Assembly (NCBI RefSeq): GCF_000725285.1 | Contig: NZ_CP007161.1 | Location: 2,146,213-2,210,212 of the forward strand | From: Virgibacillus sp. SK37 | GTDB taxonomy: Bacteria; Bacillota; Bacilli; Bacillales; Amphibacillaceae | Direction: 5' to 3' | DNA length: 64,000 nucleotides | Shown: piece by piece, positions 1 through 9,581 of the stretch | Numbering within the stretch: position 1 is the first letter of the stretch | Layout: every line of letters starts with the position of its first letter | Made by a program: the position numbers and the translations under genes | The notes under the pieces: generated by a model | The model's database searches: none | What the model was told of the DNA's origin: nothing | Seen by the model: only the letters and a program-made list of their open reading frames with translations

Positions 1-61
1 TTGGTTTTGTTTCGTTCGTAACTACGCATTTTCTTTCTGGTACTTTTCGTTTCTTATTCAT
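1..61 (-). CDS. ylxR: YlxR/RnpM family RNA-binding protein (5' end only)
   Basis: Only the first 20 codons lie in the window; the gene runs off the left edge. The start ATG (position 61) follows a GGGAGG ribosome binding site. The visible peptide begins MNKKRKVPERKCVVT and contains the RKCVVT motif typical of the N-terminus of YlxR proteins. In Bacilli this small protein follows nusA in the nusA-infB operon, and the family has been linked to RNase P modulation (RnpM). Its place directly after nusA agrees. The short fragment limits certainty, but motif and position together make the assignment strong. Confidence 0.85.
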   Translation of the reverse strand, partial: MNKKRKVPERKCVVTNETKP

Positions 62-118
62 TTGGAAGCCTCCCTCTAATCAGGAAAACCTGGTCAGTTA
101 CTCTATAAATTTATAGCT

Positions 119-1225
119 TTATTCATCATCACTAAAATCAAACAAATCTTCTTCGGCATTTAATTCTTCGGTTTCCTCCAAGAGACCTTCTTCTCTTGCT
201 TCAGATTCGCTCTTAATATCAATTTTCCAACCAGTGAGCTTTGCAGCAAGTCTGGCATTTTGCCCTCGTTTACCAATGGCCAATGAAAGCTGATAATCAG
301 GAACAATTACAGTCGTAGCTTTTTCCTCTTCATTGACAAGCACACGAACAACCTTAGAAGGGCTAAGTGCATTTGATACATAGACTACTGGGTCCTCTGA
401 CCATTCTACCACATCAATTTTTTCACCCTTTAATTCGTTCACAATCGCCTGCACCCGTTGTCCTTTTTGTCCAACACATGACCCCACAGGATCTATTTCC
501 GGATCAGGAGCATAGACGGAGATCTTAGAACGATCACCAGCTTCTCTTGCCACAGATTTAATTTCTACAATACCATCATAAATTTCTGGTACTTCCATTT
601 CAAATAGTCGCTTTAGGAGCCCTGGGTGAGATCTGGAAATATAAATTTGAGGTCCTTTACTCGTATTTTCCACCTTTGTAACAAAAACTTTCAGACGGTC
701 ATGTACATGGTATTCTTCTGTAGGCATTTGCTCTGCTTCAGCCAGTTTTGCTTCAATTTTACCCAAGTTGACATAGACAAATCGTGGATCTTTTCTTTGG
801 ATAATTCCAGTCATCACATCTTCTTCGCGGTCAGAATACTCAGAGAAAATAACTCCTCTTTCAGCTTCCCTCACCCGCTGAGTAACTACTTGTTTCGCAG
901 CTTGGGCAGCTATCCGACCAAAATCCTTAGGTGTAACTTCCACCTCTACAATATCTTCCAAATCATAATTAGGGTTTATTTCCTTGGCTTCTTCCAAGGA
1001 AATCTCTTCTTGTGAATCTTCAATTTCTTCTACAACAGTTTTTCTTGAAAAGACACCCATTTTACCAGTTTGCTCATTAAGTTCTACTCTTACGTTTGTA
1101 GCTGACTTAAAATTTTTCTTATAGGCAGAGATCAAAGCAGCTTCCAATGCTTCCATTAGAATATCTTTGTCAATTCCTTTTTCTTTTGCTAAATAATCAA
1201 TCGCGTCAAACAACTGATTTGCCAC
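119..1225 (-). CDS. nusA: Transcription termination/antitermination factor NusA
   Basis: NusA binds RNA polymerase and nascent RNA and modulates pausing, termination and antitermination. The 368-residue product has the expected layout: an N-terminal RNAP-binding domain (about 1-125), an S1 domain (about 135-200, with [13 protein letters not shown]) and two KH domains (about 230-345, with [11 protein letters not shown] and [18 protein letters not shown]). It ends in a short acidic tail, as in Bacillus, without the extra acidic repeats of Proteobacteria. The start is GTG, preceded by AAAGGGGG. It follows rimP by 15 nt, and ylxR lies downstream, giving the conserved rimP-nusA-ylxR order. Confidence 0.97.
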   Translation of the reverse strand: MANQLFDAIDYLAKEKGIDKDILMEALEAALISAYKKNFKSATNVRVELNEQTGKMGVFSRKTVVEEIEDSQEEISLEEAKEINPNYDLEDIVEVEVTPKDFGRIAAQAAKQVVTQRVREAERGVIFSEYSDREEDVMTGIIQRKDPRFVYVNLGKIEAKLAEAEQMPTEEYHVHDRLKVFVTKVENTSKGPQIYISRSHPGLLKRLFEMEVPEIYDGIVEIKSVAREAGDRSKISVYAPDPEIDPVGSCVGQKGQRVQAIVNELKGEKIDVVEWSEDPVVYVSNALSPSKVVRVLVNEEEKATTVIVPDYQLSLAIGKRGQNARLAAKLTGWKIDIKSESEAREEGLLEETEELNAEEDLFDFSDDE

Positions 1226-1240
1226 TTTTATTTTCCCCCT

Positions 1241-1711
1241 TTAAAACGTAACAGCTATTCTTGCTTTCGCTATCTTGTCATATGGTATTTCAATTTGTTT
1301 ACTTTTGGTCTTTACTTTGATTTCCAAGCTTAAGATATTATTCGTGAAATCTTTTAAAATACCTTCATATTCCTTTTCACCTTCGATGGGCTCGTATAAT
1401 TTCACATAGATGTTCTTATTTAAGTTACTACTAAAGTCATCTTTCGTTTTTAAAGGACGTTCCACTCCAGGTGAAGAGACTTCTAGGAAATATGCCTCTT
1501 TAATAGGATCTTGCTGGTCAAGCTTCTCACTAAGCTCTTCAGATACATCCCCACATTCAGTTATATCAATTCCTCCAGGTTTATCAATATATATTCGAAG
1601 AAACCAATTTTTTCCTTCTTTAACATATTCAATGTCAACTAATTCAAGCCCTTTATGTTCTAGAATGGGGTGAAGCAACTCTTCTGTTGTTTTAATTACT
1701 TGTGAACTCAC
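1241..1711 (-). CDS. rimP: Ribosome maturation factor RimP
   Basis: RimP assists 30S subunit maturation. The 156-residue protein has the two-domain family layout: an N-terminal alpha/beta domain with LVDIEYVKEG and LRIYIDKPGGIDITEC, the signature EVSSPGVERPL near residue 80, and a C-terminal SH3-like domain ending in IAKARIAV. The start is GTG after the strong site AAAGGAGGATGAGAC. It heads the nusA operon in this window. Two hairpins upstream (1802-1892) separate it from the preceding STAS gene. Confidence 0.95.
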   Translation of the reverse strand: MSSQVIKTTEELLHPILEHKGLELVDIEYVKEGKNWFLRIYIDKPGGIDITECGDVSEELSEKLDQQDPIKEAYFLEVSSPGVERPLKTKDDFSSNLNKNIYVKLYEPIEGEKEYEGILKDFTNNILSLEIKVKTKSKQIEIPYDKIAKARIAVTF

Positions 1712-1801
1712 GTCTCATCCTCCTTTACTGAATTGTAATTAACCCTTATTATGAACCATCATACTATTTTTCATTTGAGCATTCCGTGAATCAATATAAA
1801 A

Positions 1802-1827
1802 CCCCTGCCGGCAGTTTGTGGCAAGGG
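1802..1827 (-). terminator. GC-rich hairpin with T-run upstream of rimP
   Basis: On the minus strand CCCTTGCC and GGCAGGGG form an 8-bp stem (one G-U pair) with a 10-nt loop, followed immediately by TTTTATATT. This is the shape of an intrinsic terminator. It is the second hairpin after the STAS gene and the last element before rimP, so it may be a back-up terminator or an attenuator in the leader of rimP-nusA. Confidence 0.6.
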
Positions 1828-1866
1828 AGGGAAGTTTTAACTCAAGAGTCAGCTGGAAGTATGAAG

Positions 1867-1892
1867 AAAGAGTGGGTGATCACCCACTCTTT
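1867..1892 (-). terminator. Perfect palindromic hairpin after the STAS gene
   Basis: A 26-nt perfect palindrome (arms AAAGAGTGGGTGA and TCACCCACTCTTT) lies about 100 nt downstream of the STAS gene stop. On the minus strand it is followed by CTTCATACTTCC, a weak U-tract. It is probably the terminator of the STAS gene. Being symmetrical, it could act on either strand, but no converging gene exists here. Confidence 0.65.
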
Positions 1893-1990
1893 TAACCGTT
1901 CGTATCATTTCTTACCAAAAAAATTATATCATAAGGGAGAATCTCTTGCAAGAAAGTGGGTATAAATAGTATTTCCGGTTAACAGAAAGA

Positions 1991-2860
1991 CTAAACATCT
2001 GGCTGGATATCTGACTTGGGAGCATCAAATAATTTCATATAGTCCTGCATGGCCTGTTCCAATGTTCCTTTTGTTTCAGCCTTCTGACCAAAAGTGATAT
2101 CCATATTTACTATTTCGCGTACAATCTTTGGACTTAATCCAGTAATTACAGTACGACAGCCCATCATGTTAACACCATCAAGCAGCTTCAGGAAGTTCTG
2201 GATGGCTTCATGGTCCATCTCTGCTATACCTGACAAGTCCAAAATTAATATCTCTACTCTCTTATTACCAATCTCAAAAAGGACCTTTTCCTCTATAATT
2301 GAGGCACGGTAAGAATCTATTGTCCCGATGAGAGGCAATATACTAATATTTGGAGACACAGGTATGATCGGAACAGATAAATTTTCAACAAGCTTTGTCT
2401 GTTGTTCAATAAGTTTATCCTTATATTCAGAATAACTAATAAAGAATCCTTTAAAAAACTCATCAATTAGTTCATTGACCTTATTTTCCATAGAAAAAAA
2501 ACGTTCTCTATCTGCCTGATCTTCTGTAAAATGATCGTATTCATATAGAAATTCCCACAGAGTCTTCCGGATTGCTTGTACCCACTCCAATTTGAAAGAA
2601 AGAGTTAAAGATGTTTTTGCCCAGGCAATACCTTCCTGATTTCCAAAAGCTATAACATCTTCACGCCTTTCTTCTACAACCATCAAGACAAGCTTAACTG
2701 CATTGCCCAAGAGGTTTATATTACCTACAAGTTTAATTTCTTCAATTTTATCGCGAACATTCGCTGCATGCTGCAACAAAACTTCTTCAAACATAGATTT
2801 ATTCTCTGATAAAAATCCTTTAATATCCTGCCCATCTGTGTAAACTAGATCAAGACTCAT
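1991..2860 (-). CDS. RsbR-type STAS domain protein (stressosome-like co-antagonist)
   Basis: The 289-residue protein has an all-helical N-terminal region (about 1-155, rich in charged heptads such as RDKIEEIKL and ERREDVIAF) and a C-terminal STAS domain (about 160-275, with VEILILDLSGIAEMDHEAI and VITGLSPKIVREIVNMD). This is the layout of RsbR paralogues, which build stressosomes with RsbS and RsbT and control sigma-B. The STAS loop normally has a Thr or Ser after the Asp (VDT/VDS), the RsbT target; here it is Asp216-His217. A second position, Thr in RsbRA-like proteins, appears to be Glu249. It sits alone between polC and rimP, with its own candidate promoter and hairpin terminators. No rsbS or rsbT is in the window, so a role in sigma-B control is inference. 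Confidence 0.75.
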   Translation of the reverse strand: MSLDLVYTDGQDIKGFLSENKSMFEEVLLQHAANVRDKIEEIKLVGNINLLGNAVKLVLMVVEERREDVIAFGNQEGIAWAKTSLTLSFKLEWVQAIRKTLWEFLYEYDHFTEDQADRERFFSMENKVNELIDEFFKGFFISYSEYKDKLIEQQTKLVENLSVPIIPVSPNISILPLIGTIDSYRASIIEEKVLFEIGNKRVEILILDLSGIAEMDHEAIQNFLKLLDGVNMMGCRTVITGLSPKIVREIVNMDITFGQKAETKGTLEQAMQDYMKLFDAPKSDIQPDV

Positions 2861-2927
2861 TATGTTCCCACCTTTCTATGTTTGTTACTCAATCTGGAAT
2901 ATAAGATATTATATAAGTTCATCGAGT

Positions 2928-2936
2928 ATTATATCA
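2928..2936 (-). promoter_or_regulatory. Candidate extended -10 promoter for the STAS gene
   Basis: The minus strand has TGATATAAT, a perfect -10 hexamer with an upstream TG dinucleotide, about 65 nt before the STAS gene start. No good -35 is seen at 16-18 nt, which an extended -10 can tolerate. A small palindrome (TTTTCACTTGTGAAAA, 2951-2966) overlaps the -35 area and could be an operator. No sigma-B type promoter was recognised. Confidence 0.4.
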
Positions 2937-3055
2937 TAATTTCAATACTATTTTCACTTGTGAAAAGGAGGGGATAGGCATAAATGTCTGGATTTTAACA
3001 AGCAGCTCATTATTTCGATCTAATATTCTATAACAGCACAAGCTTCTATGATAGC

Positions 3056-6000
3056 TTAAAAGAGAGACAATTGATTCTTTTCAGCCATTCCTTCCAAACA
3101 ACCGTGATTATCCAAATATTCCAGTACGGTTTTTGATATTCTACTTCGTTCCCGAAGATCTTCTTTGGATAAAAATTCTCCTTCTTCTCTAGCTTTCACT
3201 ATACTTAATGCGGCATTTGTGCCGAGGCCATCCACAGCATTAAAAGGAGGCAATAAACGGTCCTCTTCAACTATAAATTCAGTCGCGCTTGACTTGTAAA
3301 GGTCCACTTTATTGAAGCCATATCCTCTTTCGCACATTTCTAAAGAGATTTCTAATACGGTTAACAAGTTTTTCTCTTTAGGAGAAGCATCGTTCCCTTT
3401 TGCGTAAATCTCTTCCATTCGCTTTCTAATTGCTGAAGATCCTTTTATCATTGTATCTAATTCAAAATCATCTGCACGCACTGTAAAATACGCTGCATAA
3501 AAATAGATTGGGTGATGGACTTTAAAATAAGCAATCCTTACAGCCATTAATACATATGCTGCAGCATGTGCCTTAGGAAACATATATTTAATCTTTTTAC
3601 ATGATTCGATATACCAATCTGGTACACCGTGTTTTTTCATTTCCGTTATCCATTCATCCTGCAGCCCTTTTCCCTTACGCACAAACTCCATTATTTTAAA
3701 TGCAAGTGATGCTTCCAACCCTTTGTGCATAAGGTATACCATAATATCATCACGACACCCAATAACATCGGGAAGCTGACAAATTCCATCATTTATTAAT
3801 TCTTGTGCATTACCAAGCCATACATCTGTTCCATGTGACAGCCCGGATATAATTACCAACTCGGCAAAGGTATTAGGTTTTGTATCTTCAAGCATTTGAC
3901 GGACAAATTTCGTTCCAAATTCCGGCACCCCTAAAGTCCCCGTTTTACAATTTATTTGCTCTGGTGTTACACCAAGAGATTCTGTTCCTGAAAATATTTT
4001 CATAACCTCTTCATCATCCGTAGGTATTGTTTTTGGGTCAATTCCACTTAAATCCTGAAGCATACGAATAACAGTTGGGTCATCATGACCTAGTATATCC
4101 AATTTTAACAAATTATCATGAATCGAATGAAAATCAAAATGAGTTGTTTTCCATTCACTTTTCTTATCATCAGCAGGAAATTGGATTGGTGTAAAGTCAA
4201 ATATTTCTTTATCATCAGGTACAACAATAATACCACCTGGATGCTGACCTGTTGTACGTTTTACCCCAGTACAACCTTGAACAAGTCTGTCAACCTCAGC
4301 ATTCTTATAAACGAGTTGCTTGTCTGATGCATAGCCTTTCACATAACCGTATGCCGTTTTCTCAGCGATAGTCCCTATTGTACCGGCACGATAAACATTA
4401 TCTTCACCAAATAGTTCCTTGGTGTAATTATGAGCTCTTGGTTGATAGGTTCCCGAGAAGTTCAAGTCAATATCGGGTACCTTGTCTCCCTTAAACCCTA
4501 AGAATGTTTCAAATGGAATATCCTGTCCGTCTTTCGTAAGAGGTTTATTGCATTCTGGGCACACCTTATCAGATAAATCAAACCCGCTACCAACCGACCC
4601 ATCTGTTATAAACTCATGATGATGGCATTCTAGGCAAACATAGTGAGGCGGCAAAGGGTTCACTTCAGTGATTTCTGTCATGGTTGCTACAAATGAAGAC
4701 CCAACAGAACCCCTTGAACCGACTAAGTAACCATCATCCAAGGACTTTTTCACTAACTTATGTGAAATTAAGTAAATGACAGCAAAACCATGACCTATAA
4801 TACTTTCCAACTCTTTTTCCAAGCGGTCAACTACAAGCTGTGGTACTGGTTCTCCGTATATTTTCTTCGCACGACTATAGCATAAATCACGAATATCCTG
4901 ATCCGCTCCCTGAATGGTAGGAGTGTATAATCCATCCTTAACCGGTGATATCTCCTCTATTTCCTCTGCTAATTCGTTTGTATTATCAATAATAATTTCT
5001 TTTGCTTTGTCATTACCTAAAAATTGAAAAGCCTCCAGCATTTCATTAGTTGTTCGAAAAGGAGTGTCAGGCAATGTTTGTCGATTCAGCGGATTACCTG
5101 CTTGAGAAGAAATTAAAATTTGACGGTACAATTTATCATGGTTATCTATATAGTGTACATTACCAGTTGCGACCACTTTTTTATTCATCCGTTCGCCAAG
5201 TTTAATTAGTTTATTTATTATGTCCAAAATTTGCGCTTCATTTTGGACTAAATCCTTTTCAATTAAATGGCTATAGTTTGCAGGAGGTTGAACTTCAATG
5301 TAATCATAAAACTCAGCAACCTTCTCCGCTTCCTCCGCAGATTTCTGCATCATTGTTTCAAAGACTTCTCCTTTATCACAACCTGAACCAACCAATATGC
5401 CTTCTCGTAATTTTAATAGTAGCGATCTTGGAATCCGAGGTACACGATAAAAGTAGTCAATGTGTGCATGTGAAACGAGCTTGTATAAATTCTTTAATCC
5501 CTCTTGTGTTTTCGCAAGCAATGTACAGTGAAAAGGTCTTGAACGCTGATAGGCATTTCCTTCTCCCATATGGTTATTCAATTGTTTATGATTTAGAATT
5601 TCTTTTTCTACTAACCGTTGTACTAATTTCCAAAACAAATAACCTGTTGCTTCTGCATCATAAATAGCTCTATGGTGTTGTGTTAACTCAATATCCAAAT
5701 GCTTACACAGCGTATTAAGTCGATGGTTTTTTAATTCAGGGAATAAAAACCTGGCTAATTCCAATGTATCAATTACAGCATTATCCGCTTTTGGAAAGTT
5801 TATTTTTTCAAAGCCTTGGTTAAGAAAACCCATATCAAAGCTAGCATTATGAGCTACTAGTATGCAGTCTCCCATCCATTCCCGAAAGTCCTTTAAAACC
5901 TCACTAACTTCCGGGGCATTCATTACCATCTCGTCTGTAATTCCGGTAAGGTCTGTTGTTGTTTGAGATAAAGGATGGTGCGGATTTGCAAATGACTCAA

Positions 6001-7345
6001 AACGATCAACAATTTCTCCCTGATGAATTTTCACACCGGCAAGTTCGATGATCGTATCATATACTGCTGAAAGACCGGTAGTTTCAACGTCAAATACGAC
6101 ATATGTTGCATTACCCAAGTCAATATCCATCTCGTTATATGCTATTGGTACACCATCATCAACCAGATTTACCTCTACACCATATAATACTTTAATATTA
6201 TTTTTTTTGCCGGCTGCATGTGCATCAGGAAAACCTTGAACGCCAGCATGATCAGTAATTGCGATGGCTTTATGGCCCCATTTTGCCGCCTGAGTAACAA
6301 GAGTTTCAGGGGAGACCACAGCATCCATTTGGCTCATCGTCGTATGAGCATGCAATTCAACACGCTTTTCATCTTTAGGAGCAGTGTCCTTTCTATCTTC
6401 CACTTTTACTTCATGGATATCATTTGCCATCATAGCTAACTCATTTGTATACATATCTGTTTGGATGCTTCCACGTGCTTTTATCCACATTCCCTTTTTA
6501 ACTGTTTCAAATTTTTCTGCATCCTCATCACCTTTAGAGAACATCTTTATTTGCAGGGAATCAGTGTAATCCGTTGCTTTGATTATTAATAGACTTCGAC
6601 CAGAACGTAACTTACGAATTTCTGCTGAGAAAATATATCCTTGGACAGTTACTCGACGTTCTTCATCTTGAATATCTTCCATTTGAATAGCTTCGTCTTG
6701 TATTTTATACCCAAGCATTAATGGTTTGTTCTCATGATTAGGTTTTGCTTGTTCTCGTTTTTCTTTTTCCTGAACAGTCTTTTGGATTAACTGCTGATCT
6801 TCCAAGGCTTTTTGCTCTTTAAATGCCTGAATATCTGCTTCTTCTGTCTTGATTATTGTTTCAATAGAGTAAAAGGAAAGACCGACTTTTTGGCAGTACT
6901 TTTTAAAGCTGTCTTCCAAACGTTTCTTTAATGCAGTTCCTTCTGCTTCATTCCTGGCCGTCAGCAATAGTTTATTATTTTGAATAACAGGGGTTTGATT
7001 GTAGACCAAATCTTTATACGCTGGGGATAAATTATTAATAGAATGAATAAAACGTTGCCAGTACCCACAAACTGTTTCGTTGACACAGGTACTGTTGCCA
7101 GTTTGGATGGTTAGTTCCACTGACGCTACCTGTTGAAACGATTCTTTTAACGCATTTAAGAAAAGTTCATGTATCTCCAATGGCAAAACATTTTCTATAT
7201 AAATATGGAAATGCCATATTTTTGTCTTTTTATATACCTCTAATTTTTCTAGGTAACTTCCATCGAAATAATTTTGGATATGTTCTGAAGGTATTTGTAA
7301 TTGCTTTAACAATAAATTCATTTTTTCACTCTTAGATAGATCCAT
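3056..7345 (-). CDS. polC: DNA polymerase III PolC-type alpha subunit
   Basis: PolC is the essential replicative polymerase of low-GC Gram-positives, with built-in 3'-5' proofreading. At 1429 residues it is full length. The domain order is: N-terminal domain; OB fold (about 230-315); split PHP domain beginning [14 protein letters not shown] near 330; DnaQ-type exonuclease inserted at about 413-590 with FDVETTG (Asp419, Glu421); a zinc site (CLECHHHE ... CPECNKPL); the polymerase core with [21 protein letters not shown] and [11 protein letters not shown]; and a C-terminal end NQLSLF. The start ATG follows GAGGAGG by 7 nt. In relatives proS lies immediately upstream; here the gene is preceded instead by a 113-nt spacer after rseP. 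Confidence 0.98.
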   Translation of the reverse strand: MDLSKSEKMNLLLKQLQIPSEHIQNYFDGSYLEKLEVYKKTKIWHFHIYIENVLPLEIHELFLNALKESFQQVASVELTIQTGNSTCVNETVCGYWQRFIHSINNLSPAYKDLVYNQTPVIQNNKLLLTARNEAEGTALKKRLEDSFKKYCQKVGLSFYSIETIIKTEEADIQAFKEQKALEDQQLIQKTVQEKEKREQAKPNHENKPLMLGYKIQDEAIQMEDIQDEERRVTVQGYIFSAEIRKLRSGRSLLIIKATDYTDSLQIKMFSKGDEDAEKFETVKKGMWIKARGSIQTDMYTNELAMMANDIHEVKVEDRKDTAPKDEKRVELHAHTTMSQMDAVVSPETLVTQAAKWGHKAIAITDHAGVQGFPDAHAAGKKNNIKVLYGVEVNLVDDGVPIAYNEMDIDLGNATYVVFDVETTGLSAVYDTIIELAGVKIHQGEIVDRFESFANPHHPLSQTTTDLTGITDEMVMNAPEVSEVLKDFREWMGDCILVAHNASFDMGFLNQGFEKINFPKADNAVIDTLELARFLFPELKNHRLNTLCKHLDIELTQHHRAIYDAEATGYLFWKLVQRLVEKEILNHKQLNNHMGEGNAYQRSRPFHCTLLAKTQEGLKNLYKLVSHAHIDYFYRVPRIPRSLLLKLREGILVGSGCDKGEVFETMMQKSAEEAEKVAEFYDYIEVQPPANYSHLIEKDLVQNEAQILDIINKLIKLGERMNKKVVATGNVHYIDNHDKLYRQILISSQAGNPLNRQTLPDTPFRTTNEMLEAFQFLGNDKAKEIIIDNTNELAEEIEEISPVKDGLYTPTIQGADQDIRDLCYSRAKKIYGEPVPQLVVDRLEKELESIIGHGFAVIYLISHKLVKKSLDDGYLVGSRGSVGSSFVATMTEITEVNPLPPHYVCLECHHHEFITDGSVGSGFDLSDKVCPECNKPLTKDGQDIPFETFLGFKGDKVPDIDLNFSGTYQPRAHNYTKELFGEDNVYRAGTIGTIAEKTAYGYVKGYASDKQLVYKNAEVDRLVQGCTGVKRTTGQHPGGIIVVPDDKEIFDFTPIQFPADDKKSEWKTTHFDFHSIHDNLLKLDILGHDDPTVIRMLQDLSGIDPKTIPTDDEEVMKIFSGTESLGVTPEQINCKTGTLGVPEFGTKFVRQMLEDTKPNTFAELVIISGLSHGTDVWLGNAQELINDGICQLPDVIGCRDDIMVYLMHKGLEASLAFKIMEFVRKGKGLQDEWITEMKKHGVPDWYIESCKKIKYMFPKAHAAAYVLMAVRIAYFKVHHPIYFYAAYFTVRADDFELDTMIKGSSAIRKRMEEIYAKGNDASPKEKNLLTVLEISLEMCERGYGFNKVDLYKSSATEFIVEEDRLLPPFNAVDGLGTNAALSIVKAREEGEFLSKEDLRERSRISKTVLEYLDNHGCLEGMAEKNQLSLF

Positions 7346-7381
7346 TTGTAGTCCTCCTCATACCCTCTATAAACGTTTTAT

Positions 7382-7418
7382 GGAGAATCTCTGTTGTCAG
7401 TTGCAACAAAGATTCTCC
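7382..7418 (-). repeat. Long inverted repeat between rseP and polC
   Basis: Two 15-nt arms (GGAGAATCTCTGTTG and CAACAAAGATTCTCC) pair with a single G-U or mismatch across a 7-nt loop. The hairpin is strong, but neither strand has a clear T-run right after it, so it is not a classical terminator. It may reduce read-through into polC or protect the rseP mRNA end. It lies exactly where proS is found in related genomes. Confidence 0.6.
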
Positions 7419-7458
7419 TGTTAATTTAATTAATATAAAACTAGTCGTTAACTATTAT

Positions 7459-8724
7459 TTATAAAAATAATCTCTGGATATCATTCCATGTGACGATGAT
7501 CATTAATAGCATGAGAAATGCAAACCCAACAAAGTGGAATATTCCTTCTTTTTCCGGTGAAATCGGTTTGCCACGAACTGCTTCTATCCCAACAAATAGT
7601 AAACGTCCTCCGTCGAGAGCTGGTAATGGGACCAGATTTACAATCCCAAGGTTTATGCTCAGCATCGCGGTCCACATAAGGAAATTGGTGAAACCTGTCT
7701 GGACAACCTGGTCTGTAACATCATAAATCCCAACAGGACCCGATAGCATTTCTATAGATAGTTGGCCACTGATCAGCATAAATAAATTAGTTAAAATCAA
7801 TTTAGTGGTATCATATGTCTGTTCAAAACCATATTTTATAGTACCGATAAAGGATTTTTCAAATGCTTGGTATACACCTATTTGTCCAATAGACTGTTCC
7901 TGACCTTCTAATTTAACTTCGTCAGGCACGACCGTTACTGGAATCTGTTCCCCGTCGCGTTTAACAATCATATCAAGTTCTTGACCTGGATTTTCCCGCA
8001 CGATGGAAGTGAACTCTTCCCAAGTAGAAATAGAATTATTTTCTATCTTAATAATTTCATCATTATCTTGCAGTCCTGCTTCTGCAGCTGGGCTATCAGG
8101 CTGAATTTTATTTACTCTAGCTTCATCTACTGGAGCGCCCTGAATAATTCCTAAGATAAAGAATATAAAAAGCGCAAGAATAAAGTTCATCATCGGCCCT
8201 GCAAAAAGCTGCATTGCTCTCTTGCCGACACTTTTTGATGCAAATTGTCGATCAAACGGCGCTATTTGAGTTGCTTTTTCATCCATGATAAACATTGCCT
8301 TTGGATCCACATCAAAGCTTAGCTTTTGGTCATCTTCATCAATTTCATATCCATCAATGCGGAGTGCATGATCCAGATCTGCATGCTCTACTTCGATAAC
8401 TTGAGCATTTGGATGTTTAGACTTATTATTCACAATTATTTTGTTTACTTTTCCTTCTTGATTGAATTCCAGTCCAATATGGTGCCCTGGTTTTAACTCA
8501 ACAATTTCCGGGTCTTCTCCTGCTACTCTAACGTACCCACCAATGGGTAATAAACGAATGGTATAGACTGTTTCATTTCTTGTGAAGGCAAATATTTTGG
8601 GCCCAAAACCAATCGCAAATTCTCTTGCCAGCATTCCTGCTCTTTTAGCGAAAATGAGATGGCCCCATTCATGGATAAAAACCAAAAGTCCAAACATGAA
8701 GATAAAAGCTATAACTGTATTCAA
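7459..8724 (-). CDS. rseP: Site-2 intramembrane zinc metalloprotease RseP/RasP
   Basis: A membrane protease that cuts anti-sigma factors and other membrane peptides within the bilayer. The 421-residue product begins MNTVIAFIFMFGLLVFIHEWGH with the HExxH zinc site (His18, Glu19, His22) in the first membrane segment. It has a PDZ domain (about 190-270, NKIQPDSPAAEAGLQDNDEI) and a C-terminal third zinc ligand motif PALDGGRLLF. I take TTG at 8724 as start because AAAGGAAGGTG lies 6 nt upstream; the GTG at 8733 is inside that ribosome binding site. In B. subtilis dxr lies between cdsA and this gene, but here only about 50 nt separate them. Confidence 0.95.
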   Translation of the reverse strand: MNTVIAFIFMFGLLVFIHEWGHLIFAKRAGMLAREFAIGFGPKIFAFTRNETVYTIRLLPIGGYVRVAGEDPEIVELKPGHHIGLEFNQEGKVNKIIVNNKSKHPNAQVIEVEHADLDHALRIDGYEIDEDDQKLSFDVDPKAMFIMDEKATQIAPFDRQFASKSVGKRAMQLFAGPMMNFILALFIFFILGIIQGAPVDEARVNKIQPDSPAAEAGLQDNDEIIKIENNSISTWEEFTSIVRENPGQELDMIVKRDGEQIPVTVVPDEVKLEGQEQSIGQIGVYQAFEKSFIGTIKYGFEQTYDTTKLILTNLFMLISGQLSIEMLSGPVGIYDVTDQVVQTGFTNFLMWTAMLSINLGIVNLVPLPALDGGRLLFVGIEAVRGKPISPEKEGIFHFVGFAFLMLLMIIVTWNDIQRLFL

Positions 8725-8775
8725 ATAAAGCACCTTCCTTTATTCATAAATTGAATTGGATTGGAGATTTCTTTT

Positions 8776-9570
8776 TTAGTGAATAAAACCGATGAAGTGT
8801 AATATAGGTAAAACAAAAAGCATGCTGTCAAATCGATCCAATATTCCACCATGCCCTGGCAAAAGATTACCAGAATCCTTCACTCCATAATAACGTTTAA
8901 AAGCTGACTCAACCAAATCTCCAATTTGTCCAAATACAGAAGCCAATACCGTTACACCTATAATTGCAGGTACAGAGGGTGCGATTGGAGAGATTAACTG
9001 AAAAATGATACCTACTAAACATGCTAATAGTATACCACCTATAGCTCCTTCAACTGTTTTGTTAGGACTGATCTCAGGCCATAGCTTTCTTTTTCCGAGA
9101 GCTTTTCCAAAAAAATAAGCTCCTGTATCTGTTGCCCAGATAATCAGAAAAACATAAAGAATCATAGTCAATCCATTTAATTCACTATTCCTTGTTTCAA
9201 TTAGGAAGAAAAACCCCATACCAACATAAATAGTTGAAAGTAGAATAAAGCCAGCATGGTCAAAATTAAACTTATTTTTAACTAATACTGTATATGCCAA
9301 TAAAAACATTACAGCAAGCATAATAACCTCTGATTTTAGAAATCTCCCAAAAAGCAAATCAGCTTCTACTGGCATTAAAACAAGCCATAATAACGCGATT
9401 CCTAGAATTGAGGCTAATGAATACTTTGCAATCTTCCGCATTCGCATTAATTCAAATAAACCAATTGTTGCCATTACATAAACCAAAATAGTAAAAGGCA
9501 AATCACCAATTAATACAAATGGCAAAAAGATAAATAATGCGAGAACTGCGGTAATAATTCGTTGTTTCAT
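8776..9570 (-). CDS. cdsA: Phosphatidate cytidylyltransferase CdsA
   Basis: CdsA makes CDP-diacylglycerol from phosphatidate and CTP, the branch point for phospholipid synthesis. The 264-residue protein is strongly hydrophobic with about seven or eight membrane segments. It carries the family signature in its C-terminal third: GKRKLWPEISPNKTVEGAIGG followed by GDLVESAFKRYYGVKDSGN and LLPGHGGILDRFDS. It starts with ATG 11 nt after uppS, forming the conserved uppS-cdsA pair for undecaprenyl-PP and phospholipid supply. The gene normally following it, dxr, is missing here. Confidence 0.97.
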   Translation of the reverse strand: MKQRIITAVLALFIFLPFVLIGDLPFTILVYVMATIGLFELMRMRKIAKYSLASILGIALLWLVLMPVEADLLFGRFLKSEVIMLAVMFLLAYTVLVKNKFNFDHAGFILLSTIYVGMGFFFLIETRNSELNGLTMILYVFLIIWATDTGAYFFGKALGKRKLWPEISPNKTVEGAIGGILLACLVGIIFQLISPIAPSVPAIIGVTVLASVFGQIGDLVESAFKRYYGVKDSGNLLPGHGGILDRFDSMLFVLPILHFIGFIH

Positions 9571-9581
9571 ATACCCATCAC

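Noticed and set aside
3056-7345. PolC as an unusual fusion of exonuclease, PHP and polymerase
   Set aside because: An exonuclease inserted in the PHP domain is the normal architecture of PolC in low-GC Gram-positives.
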